From Proteobacteria bacterium UBA6920 (GTDB lineage: Bacteria; Pseudomonadota; Gammaproteobacteria; SG8-11): a stretch of DNA of 10,852 nt. A program made the translations under genes and the position numbers. Location: positions 11,061 through 21,912 of the forward strand of contig DKAS01000050.1 of the NCBI GenBank assembly GCA_002448875.1. Reading direction: 5' to 3'. This document shows positions 1 to 7,266 of this stretch, one piece after another (the stretch's first letter is position 1; each line of letters starts with the position of its first letter). Under the pieces are notes generated by a model. The model saw only the letters and a list, made by a program, of their open reading frames with translations. It was not told the DNA's origin and did no database searches.

Positions 1-2
1 GC

Positions 3-1499
3 AGCAACAACAATAACAATCAGTCACAATCCAGCAGTGAATTTCCCGTGGGCCTGGCCCTGGTGCCACCCACCGAGCGCAGCAACGGCAGCGCCCGGCA
101 CACGGCGGCCCTGGCCGGCGCCAGCCAGAGCAAATATGAAGTGGAAACCGGCAAGATCAACGCCATCCTGGCCGGTACCAGCAGCCTGAGCACCCAGTTC
201 GACGCCAATATGTTCTTCCAGGGCATGGGGCGGGCGCCTTGTTACGGGCCGAAGCTTGCCTATCAGAACCACCCGGATGGCGCCGACCCTGCCCCCATGG
301 GCATGGAAACCTATGTGTCCTTACCTGGTGGCGACCTGGGACTCTGGCAGGACAGCGACGCTTCCGGTACTCCCTGTGCCGCCGCCCAGTTGAACAGCCA
401 GATGATGGGCATCAGTCAGCGCTCGCAGATTACCCTGATGACCCTGGCGGCCATGCGTGCCGCCGCCGACGCCAGTGGCCTGACACTGCCCGCCGCCGGC
501 GGCAGTCTCGACCTGGCCACTGCCCTGGGTGGGCAGGGCATTGCCAATGTCACCTTTAACCAGGCCAGCATCGCTCTCAATGCCGCTGGCGATACCTGGA
601 ACTATACGCTGGCGTTCAGCGTGACCGTGGGTCCCGCGGCCCGCAATGTGTCGGTGTCTCTGGTGCATACCCCCGGGGCGACGGAGGGCGAGTTCACCGG
701 AGTGATGGTGTATCAGGTGAATCATCCGGGCAGCAATGGCGGCGATGCCATTTACCACGGCTCGCTGTTTTACCGCAAGGCGGCCAGCGGCGAGGTAACC
801 CTCAACGCCCGTGAAGGGGACTACCCGGCCAATGTTACCGTCAATCTGGTGGTGGATGCCGACCTGGATGCCTCGGGCAACTATAAGGTACTGGATCCCG
901 CTCAGAACGGGATGAACCAGCCGGGCTGGAGCGGCAACTTCAATATGTTCGGCGCGGTGTTCGATCCGACCACCCTGGCGGGCAGCTATGCGTATGTGTG
1001 GCAGGCCGGCGCCGGCGACAGCCACAGCCGGGTGCTGAACGTGAAGATCGCCCAGGATGCCACGGCCGGCACCAGCGGCGACGCCTTTTTCGGTTTTGGC
1101 CAGCCGGTGGGGAGCACGGACGGCAGCATCCTCGGCATGATCTGCAACTGGGCGGGGCCGGGCGCAAACGGCCATGTGCCCGTCGACTACGCCCAGCGTC
1201 AACAGTTTGCCCTCGACAGCAATACCGGCAATTTTGCGGTGACTGCCAGTAGTATCAACTTTGCGCCCACCAATTCCTGTGAATACAACGGTACGGGCAG
1301 TTTCTGGTACGACCGCAACCTGAGCGTTGGCACAAATGGTGAATCAACTCCCAACACCGGCGATGCCGGGGACATTGTCGTGGTCAAAGCCAGCGGCGCC
1401 GGTGCCGGTGAACTGACCATGAACATGTTCGCCAAGGGCGGCGCGGTAACGATGCAGGAGGCGATCGCGGCCACGGGCCTGCAACTGCCCCCCATGTAA
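3..1499 (+). CDS. Unrecognised probable exported protein, 5'-truncated by the window edge
   Basis: The frame is already open at base 3 and runs to a TAA at 1497-1499, so the true start lies outside the window. A GTG at 48 is in frame but has no reason to be the start, because the preceding in-frame codons are sense. The first visible residues are a Ser/Asn/Gln run (S-N-N-N-N-N-Q-S-Q-S-S-S), the kind of low-complexity linker often found just after the signal peptide or lipobox of an exported protein. The body is rich in Gly, Ala, Asn and Thr, with alternating hydrophobic stretches suggesting beta structure. It has four Cys codons, at 240, 375, 1143 and 1278, which could form two disulfides in an oxidising compartment. 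I see no catalytic motif and recognise no family. Export and a lipoprotein nature are inferences; that the coding region is real is well supported by its length and composition. Confidence 0.8.
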   Translation, partial: SNNNNNQSQSSSEFPVGLALVPPTERSNGSARHTAALAGASQSKYEVETGKINAILAGTSSLSTQFDANMFFQGMGRAPCYGPKLAYQNHPDGADPAPMGMETYVSLPGGDLGLWQDSDASGTPCAAAQLNSQMMGISQRSQITLMTLAAMRAAADASGLTLPAAGGSLDLATALGGQGIANVTFNQASIALNAAGDTWNYTLAFSVTVGPAARNVSVSLVHTPGATEGEFTGVMVYQVNHPGSNGGDAIYHGSLFYRKAASGEVTLNAREGDYPANVTVNLVVDADLDASGNYKVLDPAQNGMNQPGWSGNFNMFGAVFDPTTLAGSYAYVWQAGAGDSHSRVLNVKIAQDATAGTSGDAFFGFGQPVGSTDGSILGMICNWAGPGANGHVPVDYAQRQQFALDSNTGNFAVTASSINFAPTNSCEYNGTGSFWYDRNLSVGTNGESTPNTGDAGDIVVVKASGAGAGELTMNMFAKGGAVTMQEAIAATGLQLPPM

Positions 1500-1510
1500 G
1501 CGGGTAATAC

Positions 1511-1537
1511 ACCGGTCCCGCTGCCGGCGGGGCCGGT
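1511..1537 (+). terminator. GC-rich hairpin after the first gene (possible terminator)
   Basis: An 11-bp stem with one G-U pair (1511-1521 with 1527-1537) closes a 5-nt loop, starting 12 bases after the stop codon. The stem is strong, but the following bases are AT-rich without a T run. It fits a weak intrinsic terminator or an mRNA 3'-end stabiliser better than a canonical terminator. Confidence 0.5.
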
Positions 1538-1610
1538 AACTCATTAATAACAATGGAAAAATATAGGCATATTCCCGGCGGCCGAGTAGATCGCCTGATA
1601 TATCACCAGA

Positions 1611-1638
1611 TTGAAGTTGTATTTGGTTGAATTATAAA
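1611..1638 (+). promoter_or_regulatory. Candidate sigma-70 promoter for the NERD gene
   Basis: TTGAAG (1611-1616) and TATAAA (1633-1638) are separated by 16 bp, inside an AT-rich pocket (about 1541-1665) that stands out from the GC-rich surroundings. The -10 element is 39 bases upstream of the ATG at 1678. The match is good but not perfect, and no mapped start site is available. Confidence 0.45.
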
Positions 1639-1677
1639 TAAAATCTCTCAAACATAATTCATTGCCACAGGCTGACG

Positions 1678-2322
1678 ATGCAGGAATCCACGTCTTTGTT
1701 CTCGATCATGGAACAGTTCGCTTACCGGCACCCGGAGTGGTGGCTGGCCGCGGGCGCCGTTCTGCTCCTGCTGATGCTGTTGCTGCTGGTCCAGGTGCGG
1801 CGCTACATGATGCGCACGGCGGAGCAGCGCCTGATCAAGCAGATGATCACCCGCACCGCGGTGCAGTTTCTGCCCAACGTGGAATTGCCCGACGAAGTGG
1901 AAGGGGCGATCCATGTCGACTATCTGCTGCTGATGCCCAACGGCATCGTCGTCGTCGATATCCAGAATTGCCGCGGCATCCTCTTCGGTTCCGATCGTAC
2001 CGATACCTGGAGCCAGCTGGTGGGCCGCAAGAGTTACAAGTTCGACAATCCCTTGCCCTTCAATCAGACCCGGGTGCAGAACATCAAGCTGCAGCTGGGC
2101 GAGAAAGTGCCGGTGGAAGGCCGGGTGGTGTTTTCCAGCGCCGGTTCCTTTCCCAAGGGCGTGCCCAAGGGCGTGTCGATGATAGACAGTCTGAAAAACG
2201 ATCTGGCGCACCTCGAAGGCAACGGCGACGTGCAGCCGGTAGTGAAGGAGGGCTGGGAAAAACTGCGCAGCCGGGCGCGGCAGGTGGCGCCGGTACGGGC
2301 GCGGGAACGGGACCTTTTCTAG
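1678..2322 (+). CDS. Membrane-anchored NERD-domain protein
   Basis: This is a 214-residue protein. One strongly hydrophobic helix (about residues 21-40, Leu-rich) is followed by a basic patch, so the rest is probably cytoplasmic. Residues about 60-165 match the NERD (nuclease-related) domain: an LPNVELP segment, then HVDYLLL with Asp81, then PNGIVVVDIQN, a later W, and an NPLPFNQTR-type stretch before a helix. NERD belongs to the PD-(D/E)XK nuclease superfamily, whose active site normally pairs the first Asp with an E-x-K. Here that position reads D94-I95-Q96, so the catalytic Lys is replaced by Gln, and nuclease activity is doubtful. The C-terminus is basic and probably disordered. The ATG at 1678 is preceded by a modest ACAGG (1667-1671). 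The next gene follows after 72 bp. The family call is confident; the cellular role is not known. Confidence 0.82.
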   Translation: MQESTSLFSIMEQFAYRHPEWWLAAGAVLLLLMLLLLVQVRRYMMRTAEQRLIKQMITRTAVQFLPNVELPDEVEGAIHVDYLLLMPNGIVVVDIQNCRGILFGSDRTDTWSQLVGRKSYKFDNPLPFNQTRVQNIKLQLGEKVPVEGRVVFSSAGSFPKGVPKGVSMIDSLKNDLAHLEGNGDVQPVVKEGWEKLRSRARQVAPVRARERDLF

Positions 2323-2394
2323 CCTCACCGCCGCCGGTTCGAACTGGCTGTCCGCGGCCGGGCGAGGCGACGGCTAACCTACGGACACTGCTCC

Positions 2395-3063
2395 ATGGCT
2401 GACAGCAAATCCGCGGGCAACCGCCTGCACCTGCATTTTCGTCGTTATCTACTGACCGGCCTGCTCACGGTGGTGCCCCTCTGGATCACCTTCGTGGTGT
2501 TCCGTTTCGTGCTGGAACAGTTGTCGCAACTGGGCCTGCCCTCGGTGCGCGCCCTGGCCCGCGGCGTGGAAACGACCTAGCCCAGCCTGGCGCAATGGCT
2601 GCTGGCGCCCTGGTTTCAGTCCCTGCTGGCCATCGTCATTACCGTACTGGCGCTCTATCTGCTGGGCTGGATTGCCAGCCGGGTCATCGGCAAGCGCCTG
2701 CTGGCGCTGTTCGATACCCTGATGCACAAAATTCCCCTGGTACAGACCGTGTACGGTTCGGTGAAGAAGCTCATCGGCGTGTTGCAACAGCAACCGGAAG
2801 GCACGCAGCGGGTGGTGTTGATCGGCTTCCCCTCGCCGGAAATGAAAACCGTGGGCTTCGTCACCCGCCAGTTTCGCGATGAGAAAACCGGCCAGGAACT
2901 GGCGGCGGTATATGTGCCGACCACGCCCATCCCCACCTCGGGATATCTGGAAATCGTTCCCCTGGAACACCTGGTAGCCACCGACTGGACCCTGGACGAA
3001 GCCATGACTTTCATCGTCTCCGGCGGTGCCGTGGCGCCGGCGTCGGTGCGCTACACACCCTGA
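2395..3063 (+). pseudogene. DUF502 family membrane protein interrupted by an in-frame TAG
   Basis: Starting at ATG 2395, the frame encodes 61 residues, meets TAG at 2578-2580, then continues open in the same frame for 160 codons to TGA 3061-3063. Full length would be 222 residues, about normal for DUF502. Both halves carry family features. The N-terminal part has a basic stretch and first membrane helix (RRYLLTGLLTVVPLWITF, about residues 16-38). The part after the TAG has a second helix (FQSLLAIVITVLALYLLGW), then IPLVQTVYGSVKKL, then the soluble beta-rich domain with VPTTPIPTSGY and a final SGGAVAP. Because the reading frame and family similarity persist on both sides, the break is a point change or base-call error rather than a frameshift. 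An internal ATG at 2722 would give only 113 residues and lose both helices. DUF502 function is unknown. Translation of the first half alone would give a one-helix stub. Confidence 0.85.
2578..2580 (+). other. In-frame amber codon within the DUF502 gene
   Basis: TAG sits at codon 62, in the loop between the two predicted membrane helices, with the context ACG ACC TAG CCC AGC. Single-base changes from CAG, GAG, AAG, TGG, TTG or TCG would create it. TAG also ends the upstream NERD gene (2320-2322), so there is no independent sign of a reassigned codon in this genome. Confidence 0.9.
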
Positions 3064-3064
3064 G

Positions 3065-3115
3065 AAATCGCCGTGCGCTGCGCACCGGGCGCGGGCGCGA
3101 TGGGTGGCGATTTTT
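3065..3115 (+). terminator. Intrinsic terminator-like hairpin after the DUF502 gene
   Basis: AAATCGCC (3065-3072) pairs with GGCGATTT (3106-3113), and the run TTTTT (3111-3115) ends the element, starting one base after the TGA. The enclosed segment holds a smaller perfect palindrome, GTGCGC-T-GCGCAC (3073-3085). The long interior makes the fold less compact than a textbook terminator. Placement and T run support transcription ending here, separating the NERD-DUF502 unit from the ATPase-MscS unit. Confidence 0.55.
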
Positions 3116-3141
3116 AAGTAGCGCATTCGCCGTTTCCTGAC

Positions 3142-3147
3142 TATTAT
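3142..3147 (+). promoter_or_regulatory. Possible -10 element upstream of the ATPase gene
   Basis: TATTAT matches the sigma-70 -10 consensus at five of six positions and lies 38 bases before the preferred GTG start, just downstream of the terminator-like hairpin. No good -35 hexamer is found at 16-18 bp, so this is a weak call. Confidence 0.28.
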
Positions 3148-3167
3148 CCCCAGTAGTGATCATCCAC

Positions 3168-3173
3168 AGGGGG
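3168..3173 (+). promoter_or_regulatory. Strong ribosome binding site that sets the ATPase gene start
   Basis: AGGGGG at 3168-3173 is followed after six bases by GTG at 3180. This makes GTG 3180 (or the adjacent GTG 3183) a better start than the upstream in-frame GTG at 3156, which would place this site inside the coding sequence. Starting at 3180 also puts the basic n-region directly at the N-terminus of the signal peptide. Confidence 0.65.
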
Positions 3174-3179
3174 TTGACC

Positions 3180-6100
3180 GTGGTGAAGGCGTGGCACCTG
3201 CGCCGCATTTTCCTGGTGTTGAGCGCGGCCGGTCTGACGGCCATGTTCGTGGTCGCGACGCCGAACGCCGCCACGCCCGGTCAGGCATCCGCGGCGAGCG
3301 GTGCCACCGCCGCTGCGCCCGCTGCCATGCCAGCGCCATCCGCGGCTACGCCAGTTACTTCTCTCCCGACCGCGACAGCAACTTCTGCCAGCGCACCCGC
3401 CGTTACCATCGAATGCGCCAAGCGCAAGGAACTGCGCCAGCTCCTGCAGGCCAGGCAGCAGCAGCTGCAGAGCATGCGTGACAGTCTGGCGGTGTTTATC
3501 AGCGGCGAAAAGCTGGTGGATATTCCACCCAGCGCCCTGTTCACCGTCGATCTGGCGGACGAAAAAGCGGTGCGGCGCCGCGCCCAGGAGCTGCAGCAGA
3601 GGCTGGCCGGGGATGCGGCGGCCGACAATGCGCTGACCGCCGGCCTGCTGGAATGCGCGCAGCCGTATCCTGAGTATGCCGAAGCCATAGGCGAGATTCT
3701 GCAGCTGGAAGGGCAGATCGCCCGCTCACGTCTTGATTTTCTGTCGCTGCCCGAGGACCGGCGTTCGTCCCTGATCAACGCCCAGCGCGCCATCCTGCTG
3801 CATGCGGAAAAAGCCCTGGAGATGGCGCAGGAACGCAGCCAGGCGGAACAGCAGAAGAGCGAGGCGATCAAGAGCATCGAGGCGGCGGAAGACGTGGCCA
3901 AGCACGCGCAGTCCGCCGACCTGCGCGATCTGGGCGCGCAACGCGCCATCCTGGAAAAAAGTCGCGAGCAGCTGGCCACGGTCAAGGCGCGCATGGCAGC
4001 CAATTTGCAGGAGCGCGCGACTTACTACAAGACCACGGCGGAGGCACTGTCGGCCTTGAATGCCAAACTCAATCTCGAGGAAAGCTCGGCCAAACTGTAC
4101 CAGCAGTATAAGGAGGCAGCGGCCATCTGGCGGCAACTGGTCGACCACATCGCCAACCGGATCGGCGATCTGCAGCATTACGAAATCATCGATACACCCC
4201 CCGAGCCGCCCGCGGCCCTGCTGGAAAGACTGGGGACGACGGCGGAGGCCAGCGACTACCGGCAGGCTTATAAGGAGATTCAACAGCAGTACGAGGCGCT
4301 GGTGGCCTTGCGTACCACGCGCTTCGACGAAGAGCGCGACAGTTCCTTCCGCCTGCTGCTGCAGGCCAGTAAACTGCGCTCGACCCTGCTGCAGGGCGTG
4401 GCCGAGCGGGCGGAATACGATCCACTGCGCATCACCCAGGCCAATGTCGACGATCTCTATCGTGAGGTGCGCATCGTTCCCTACCAGTGGGTCGCGCTGT
4501 TCTACGGCAAATTGCTCGATATGCGCCAGAAATGGCATTCCGGCCTGGACGGCATCGTCAGCATCGTCGAGCAGACCGGCGTGTTCATCACCGTGCTTGC
4601 TCTGCCTTTTTTCATCTATTTCGTGCTGGTCAAGCTGACGGAACAGCTCAATGACCTGCGCCGCCGTCTGGTGCGCCGGCAATTCGATCGTTCCACCAGT
4701 CGTATCTCCTGGAGCGGACGCCTGGCCCTGTGGATCCAGCGTATCAACCCTTATTTGCCCTGGATCATCACCCTGCTGGGGCTGCGCATCGTCGCTCAGC
4801 TGGTCAGCGCCACCGTGCTGGCGGAAGTGGCTTTGCTGCTGCCTTATATCGAGCTGTATGTATGGTACCGGATATTCATCAATCTGGTGGCCACCCTGGT
4901 CGGCGTCGTCGCCTACTCGGTGGCGCTGCAGCAGCTGCAGGCGGTGAAGGAAAGGATTCAGCACAGTGCGCGGGTTATCGGCCTGTTTTTCTTCGTCGCC
5001 CTGGTGATCCTCCATGCCACCGAGGACGCGGTCAGCCACGCCCTGGTGTACTCGCTGGTGTCGGACATGATGCTCTACCTGGGCACCGTGGTGTGTTTTT
5101 TCGGCGCCTGGCAATGGCGCGATGAAATCGGCAAGGCGGTGGATTCGCTGCTGCCGCAATTCATCAGTGGCCGGCTGGGTCCCTATTGCCGCGGCCGCAT
5201 GTCGCTGCTGTTGAGTCTGCCCGCGTTGATCCTGGTGGCGGCGGCGGTCGGAATCGAGCATGTGCGGGAAACAGCCGGTGAAATCGATGTCTTCAAGCGG
5301 CTGGGCGCCGAAATCTTCCGCCGCCGCATCGAAAGTTCGGTGGCCAAATCGACGGCCGGCCAGGCCGCCGAGCGCGGCCTGGATCGCCTGCCCGCGTCCT
5401 ATCTGGATTTGTTCGATCTGGACGCGCCGTCCGATCCGCTGTTGCTGATCGAACCCGGCAGCGATTATCTGCAGGCAATGTTCGACGCCATAACCGCCTG
5501 GCGTGAGGGACATTCACCGGACAACAGCATCGTCCTGCACGGCGACAAGGGCAGCGGCAAATCCTCGGTGCTGCGCCTGATCGAAACCCACAACGAGGAG
5601 CTGCAGGTGGTGAAGATCGGTATTCCGCCCAAGAGCGACGCGAAGGAGGCGCTGCGCGATCTGCTGCGCCAGCGCCTGCAATTCGATCCGATCAGCGGTA
5701 TCCCGCGGCACAAGACCCTGGTGCTGGTCGATGACGCGCACAATATGTTTCTGGCGCGGGTCGGCGGTTTCGAGGCCTACCGGGACTTTCTCGAAATCGT
5801 TTCCCAGGGGTCGCGCGAGGTTTTCTGGGTGGTGGCGCTCAATCGCTATGCCTGGAACTACCTGCAGGCGGTGCTGGGCACGCAGCAGTATTTCGCTGCG
5901 GCCATCGCCATGCCGGCGTTCAGCGAAACCGATATCCAGGCGCTGATCAAACGCCGCCATGGCCGCTCCAGCATGCGGCTGTCCTATGACAATATCATTC
6001 GTGCGATGCAGACCAACGATGAATTCGCCCTGGAACAGATAGAACACCAGTTTTTCCGCCTGCTCTGGGGGCAGTCCAAGGGCAATCCGCGCGCCGCCAT

Positions 6101-6425
6101 CGTCCTGTGGCTGTCGTCGTTGATTCCGGCGCAGCAGGACGTGTTGAAAGTGGGAATTCCGCACTACAATCCGATTCGCGGTCTGGAGCTGCTGCTGGAC
6201 GACACTCTGTTCGTTTTCGCCGCCATCCTGCGCCACGAAAACCTGTCGCTGCAGGAAACCATCACGGTCACCAACCTGGCGCCGGGGACGGTGCGGATCT
6301 CGCTGAAAAGCGGCACCGATATGCAATTGGTAAACTGTTCCGCGGACGGGCGCTACCGGATCACGCCGGTAGCGCAGGCCGTGCTCACGCAAACCCTGGC
6401 CGCCAAGAATTTCATCCATGGATAA
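3180..6425 (+). CDS. Coiled-coil, multi-pass membrane protein with C-terminal P-loop ATPase; predicted partner of the downstream MscS channel
   Basis: A protein of 1081 residues from GTG 3180. Order of regions: signal peptide (about 1-28, KAWHLRRIFLVLSAAG); Ala/Pro/Thr-rich linker (about 30-75); long Gln/Glu/Ala-rich helical and coiled-coil region (about 78-455) with two Cys (79, 159); six or seven membrane helices between about 466 and 692 (for example FITVLALPFFIYFVL, IGLFFFVALVIL, SLPALILVAAAVG); then a soluble ATPase. Walker A is GDKGSGKSS at 788-796 (Lys794), Walker B is LVLVDDAHN with Asp851 and Asp852, and VVALN ending at Asn888 fits sensor 1. Residues about 1007-1075 resemble a winged-helix domain. 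The N-terminal half recalls the periplasmic coiled-coil plus membrane bundle of MscK-type channels, but there is no MscS pore domain. That domain is encoded by the next gene, which overlaps this one by 8 nt. Membrane topology and the ATPase subtype (ExeA/AAA_22-like is my guess) are inferences. A role as ATP-dependent regulator of the channel is a hypothesis. Confidence 0.82.
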   Translation: MVKAWHLRRIFLVLSAAGLTAMFVVATPNAATPGQASAASGATAAAPAAMPAPSAATPVTSLPTATATSASAPAVTIECAKRKELRQLLQARQQQLQSMRDSLAVFISGEKLVDIPPSALFTVDLADEKAVRRRAQELQQRLAGDAAADNALTAGLLECAQPYPEYAEAIGEILQLEGQIARSRLDFLSLPEDRRSSLINAQRAILLHAEKALEMAQERSQAEQQKSEAIKSIEAAEDVAKHAQSADLRDLGAQRAILEKSREQLATVKARMAANLQERATYYKTTAEALSALNAKLNLEESSAKLYQQYKEAAAIWRQLVDHIANRIGDLQHYEIIDTPPEPPAALLERLGTTAEASDYRQAYKEIQQQYEALVALRTTRFDEERDSSFRLLLQASKLRSTLLQGVAERAEYDPLRITQANVDDLYREVRIVPYQWVALFYGKLLDMRQKWHSGLDGIVSIVEQTGVFITVLALPFFIYFVLVKLTEQLNDLRRRLVRRQFDRSTSRISWSGRLALWIQRINPYLPWIITLLGLRIVAQLVSATVLAEVALLLPYIELYVWYRIFINLVATLVGVVAYSVALQQLQAVKERIQHSARVIGLFFFVALVILHATEDAVSHALVYSLVSDMMLYLGTVVCFFGAWQWRDEIGKAVDSLLPQFISGRLGPYCRGRMSLLLSLPALILVAAAVGIEHVRETAGEIDVFKRLGAEIFRRRIESSVAKSTAGQAAERGLDRLPASYLDLFDLDAPSDPLLLIEPGSDYLQAMFDAITAWREGHSPDNSIVLHGDKGSGKSSVLRLIETHNEELQVVKIGIPPKSDAKEALRDLLRQRLQFDPISGIPRHKTLVLVDDAHNMFLARVGGFEAYRDFLEIVSQGSREVFWVVALNRYAWNYLQAVLGTQQYFAAAIAMPAFSETDIQALIKRRHGRSSMRLSYDNIIRAMQTNDEFALEQIEHQFFRLLWGQSKGNPRAAIVLWLSSLIPAQQDVLKVGIPHYNPIRGLELLLDDTLFVFAAILRHENLSLQETITVTNLAPGTVRISLKSGTDMQLVNCSADGRYRITPVAQAVLTQTLAAKNFIHG

Positions 6426-7224
6426 CAACACTCTCAGTCAGCTGTCCGAACTGTCGCAACTGCTGCGCTTCGATCACCTGGTGCTGTTTCTGCTGAGCAT
6501 CGCCCTGCTGGTCGCCCTGGTCAAGGCGCTGCAGAAGATCGCGGAATATCTCTATGTCAAGCTGCCGTCGCGGCGCCTGCTGATCTCGCAGATCGTGACC
6601 AGCCTCAATTTCATCATCTATATATTCGGCGGCACCTTCCTGTTCTACGCCATCATGCAGCCGCCCAAGGAGCTGATGATCGCGGTGGCCGGCAGCGCCG
6701 CCGTTGCCCTGGGTTTGTCGCTCAAGGATCTGGTGTCGTCGGTGATTGCCGGTTTTATCCTGTTGTTCGACCGGCCATTCGTGGTCGGCGACCGGGTGCA
6801 TTTCGGCGACACCTACGGGGAAATCACCAGCATCGGCCTGCGCGCCGTGCGCCTGGTGACCCTGGATGACAACGAAGTCACTATTCCCAACAGCCGTTTC
6901 ATGACCGATGTGGTAGCGTCCGGCAACGCCGGCGCCATCGACATGATGGTGACCATGGACTTTCATATCCGCATCGACATGGACGTGCGCAAGGCCCGCG
7001 ATCTGCTCTACGAAGTGGTGGTGACCAGCCGCTATGTCTATATGAAGAAGCCGGTCAGCATCGTCATATCCGAGGTGGAAATCGCCGAACGCCTGGCGGT
7101 GCAGCTGCGCGCCAAGGCCTATGTGCTGGATGTCAGGTTCGAAAAAGCGTTTCAGACCGATGTCAATCTGCGCGCCGGCGAGGTGTTCAAGAGCCAGGGC
7201 ATCGAACGGCCGCGCCCTGTGTGA
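6418..7224 (+). CDS. Small-conductance mechanosensitive channel (MscS family)
   Basis: A 268-residue inner-membrane channel protein. Three helices are clear: about 20-42, 54-80 and the pore helix 85-117, which carries the small-residue pattern of MscS TM3 (AVAGSAAVALGLSLKD) and runs into FDRPFVVGDRV. The beta domain follows, with GEITSIGLR and the hallmark IPNSRF (156-161), then an alpha/beta C-terminal domain. Length is close to the minimal MscS form (about 286 in E. coli). It lacks the large periplasmic and extra membrane parts of MscK, YbiO or MscM-type members. The ATG lies inside the last codons of the ATPase gene (ATGGATAA), and no good ribosome binding site precedes it, so translation is probably coupled to the upstream gene. 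MscS proteins form heptamers that open on membrane tension. Here I infer that gating may also depend on the ATPase partner. Confidence 0.93.
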   Translation: MDNNTLSQLSELSQLLRFDHLVLFLLSIALLVALVKALQKIAEYLYVKLPSRRLLISQIVTSLNFIIYIFGGTFLFYAIMQPPKELMIAVAGSAAVALGLSLKDLVSSVIAGFILLFDRPFVVGDRVHFGDTYGEITSIGLRAVRLVTLDDNEVTIPNSRFMTDVVASGNAGAIDMMVTMDFHIRIDMDVRKARDLLYEVVVTSRYVYMKKPVSIVISEVEIAERLAVQLRAKAYVLDVRFEKAFQTDVNLRAGEVFKSQGIERPRPV

Positions 7225-7266
7225 CCCGCGCCCGGCGCGCTTTACCGCTAAACAAGTTGAATAATA

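Noticed and set aside
2334..2347. Near-palindrome containing GGTTCGAA, reminiscent of a tRNA T-arm
   Set aside because: The flanking bases do not form the 5-bp T stem around the loop, and no acceptor, D or anticodon arms can be placed around it.
1662..2402. A 246-codon plus-strand frame overlapping the NERD gene
   Set aside because: The translation is Arg/Gly/Ala/Pro-rich with no motif, while the overlapping frame at 1678-2322 has a membrane helix and NERD hallmarks.
3156..3179. Upstream GTG at 3156 as the ATPase gene start
   Set aside because: It has no ribosome binding site, and it would place the strong AGGGGG site inside the coding sequence; GTG 3180 fits better.
3726..5513. A 595-codon open frame on the minus strand within the ATPase gene
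   Set aside because: Antisense shadow: no ribosome binding site, His/Gln/Arg-rich translation, and the plus strand carries the coherent membrane protein.
7227..7240. Small GC palindrome between the channel and acetylation genes as a terminator
   Set aside because: The stem is about 5-6 bp with almost no loop and is not followed by a convincing T run.
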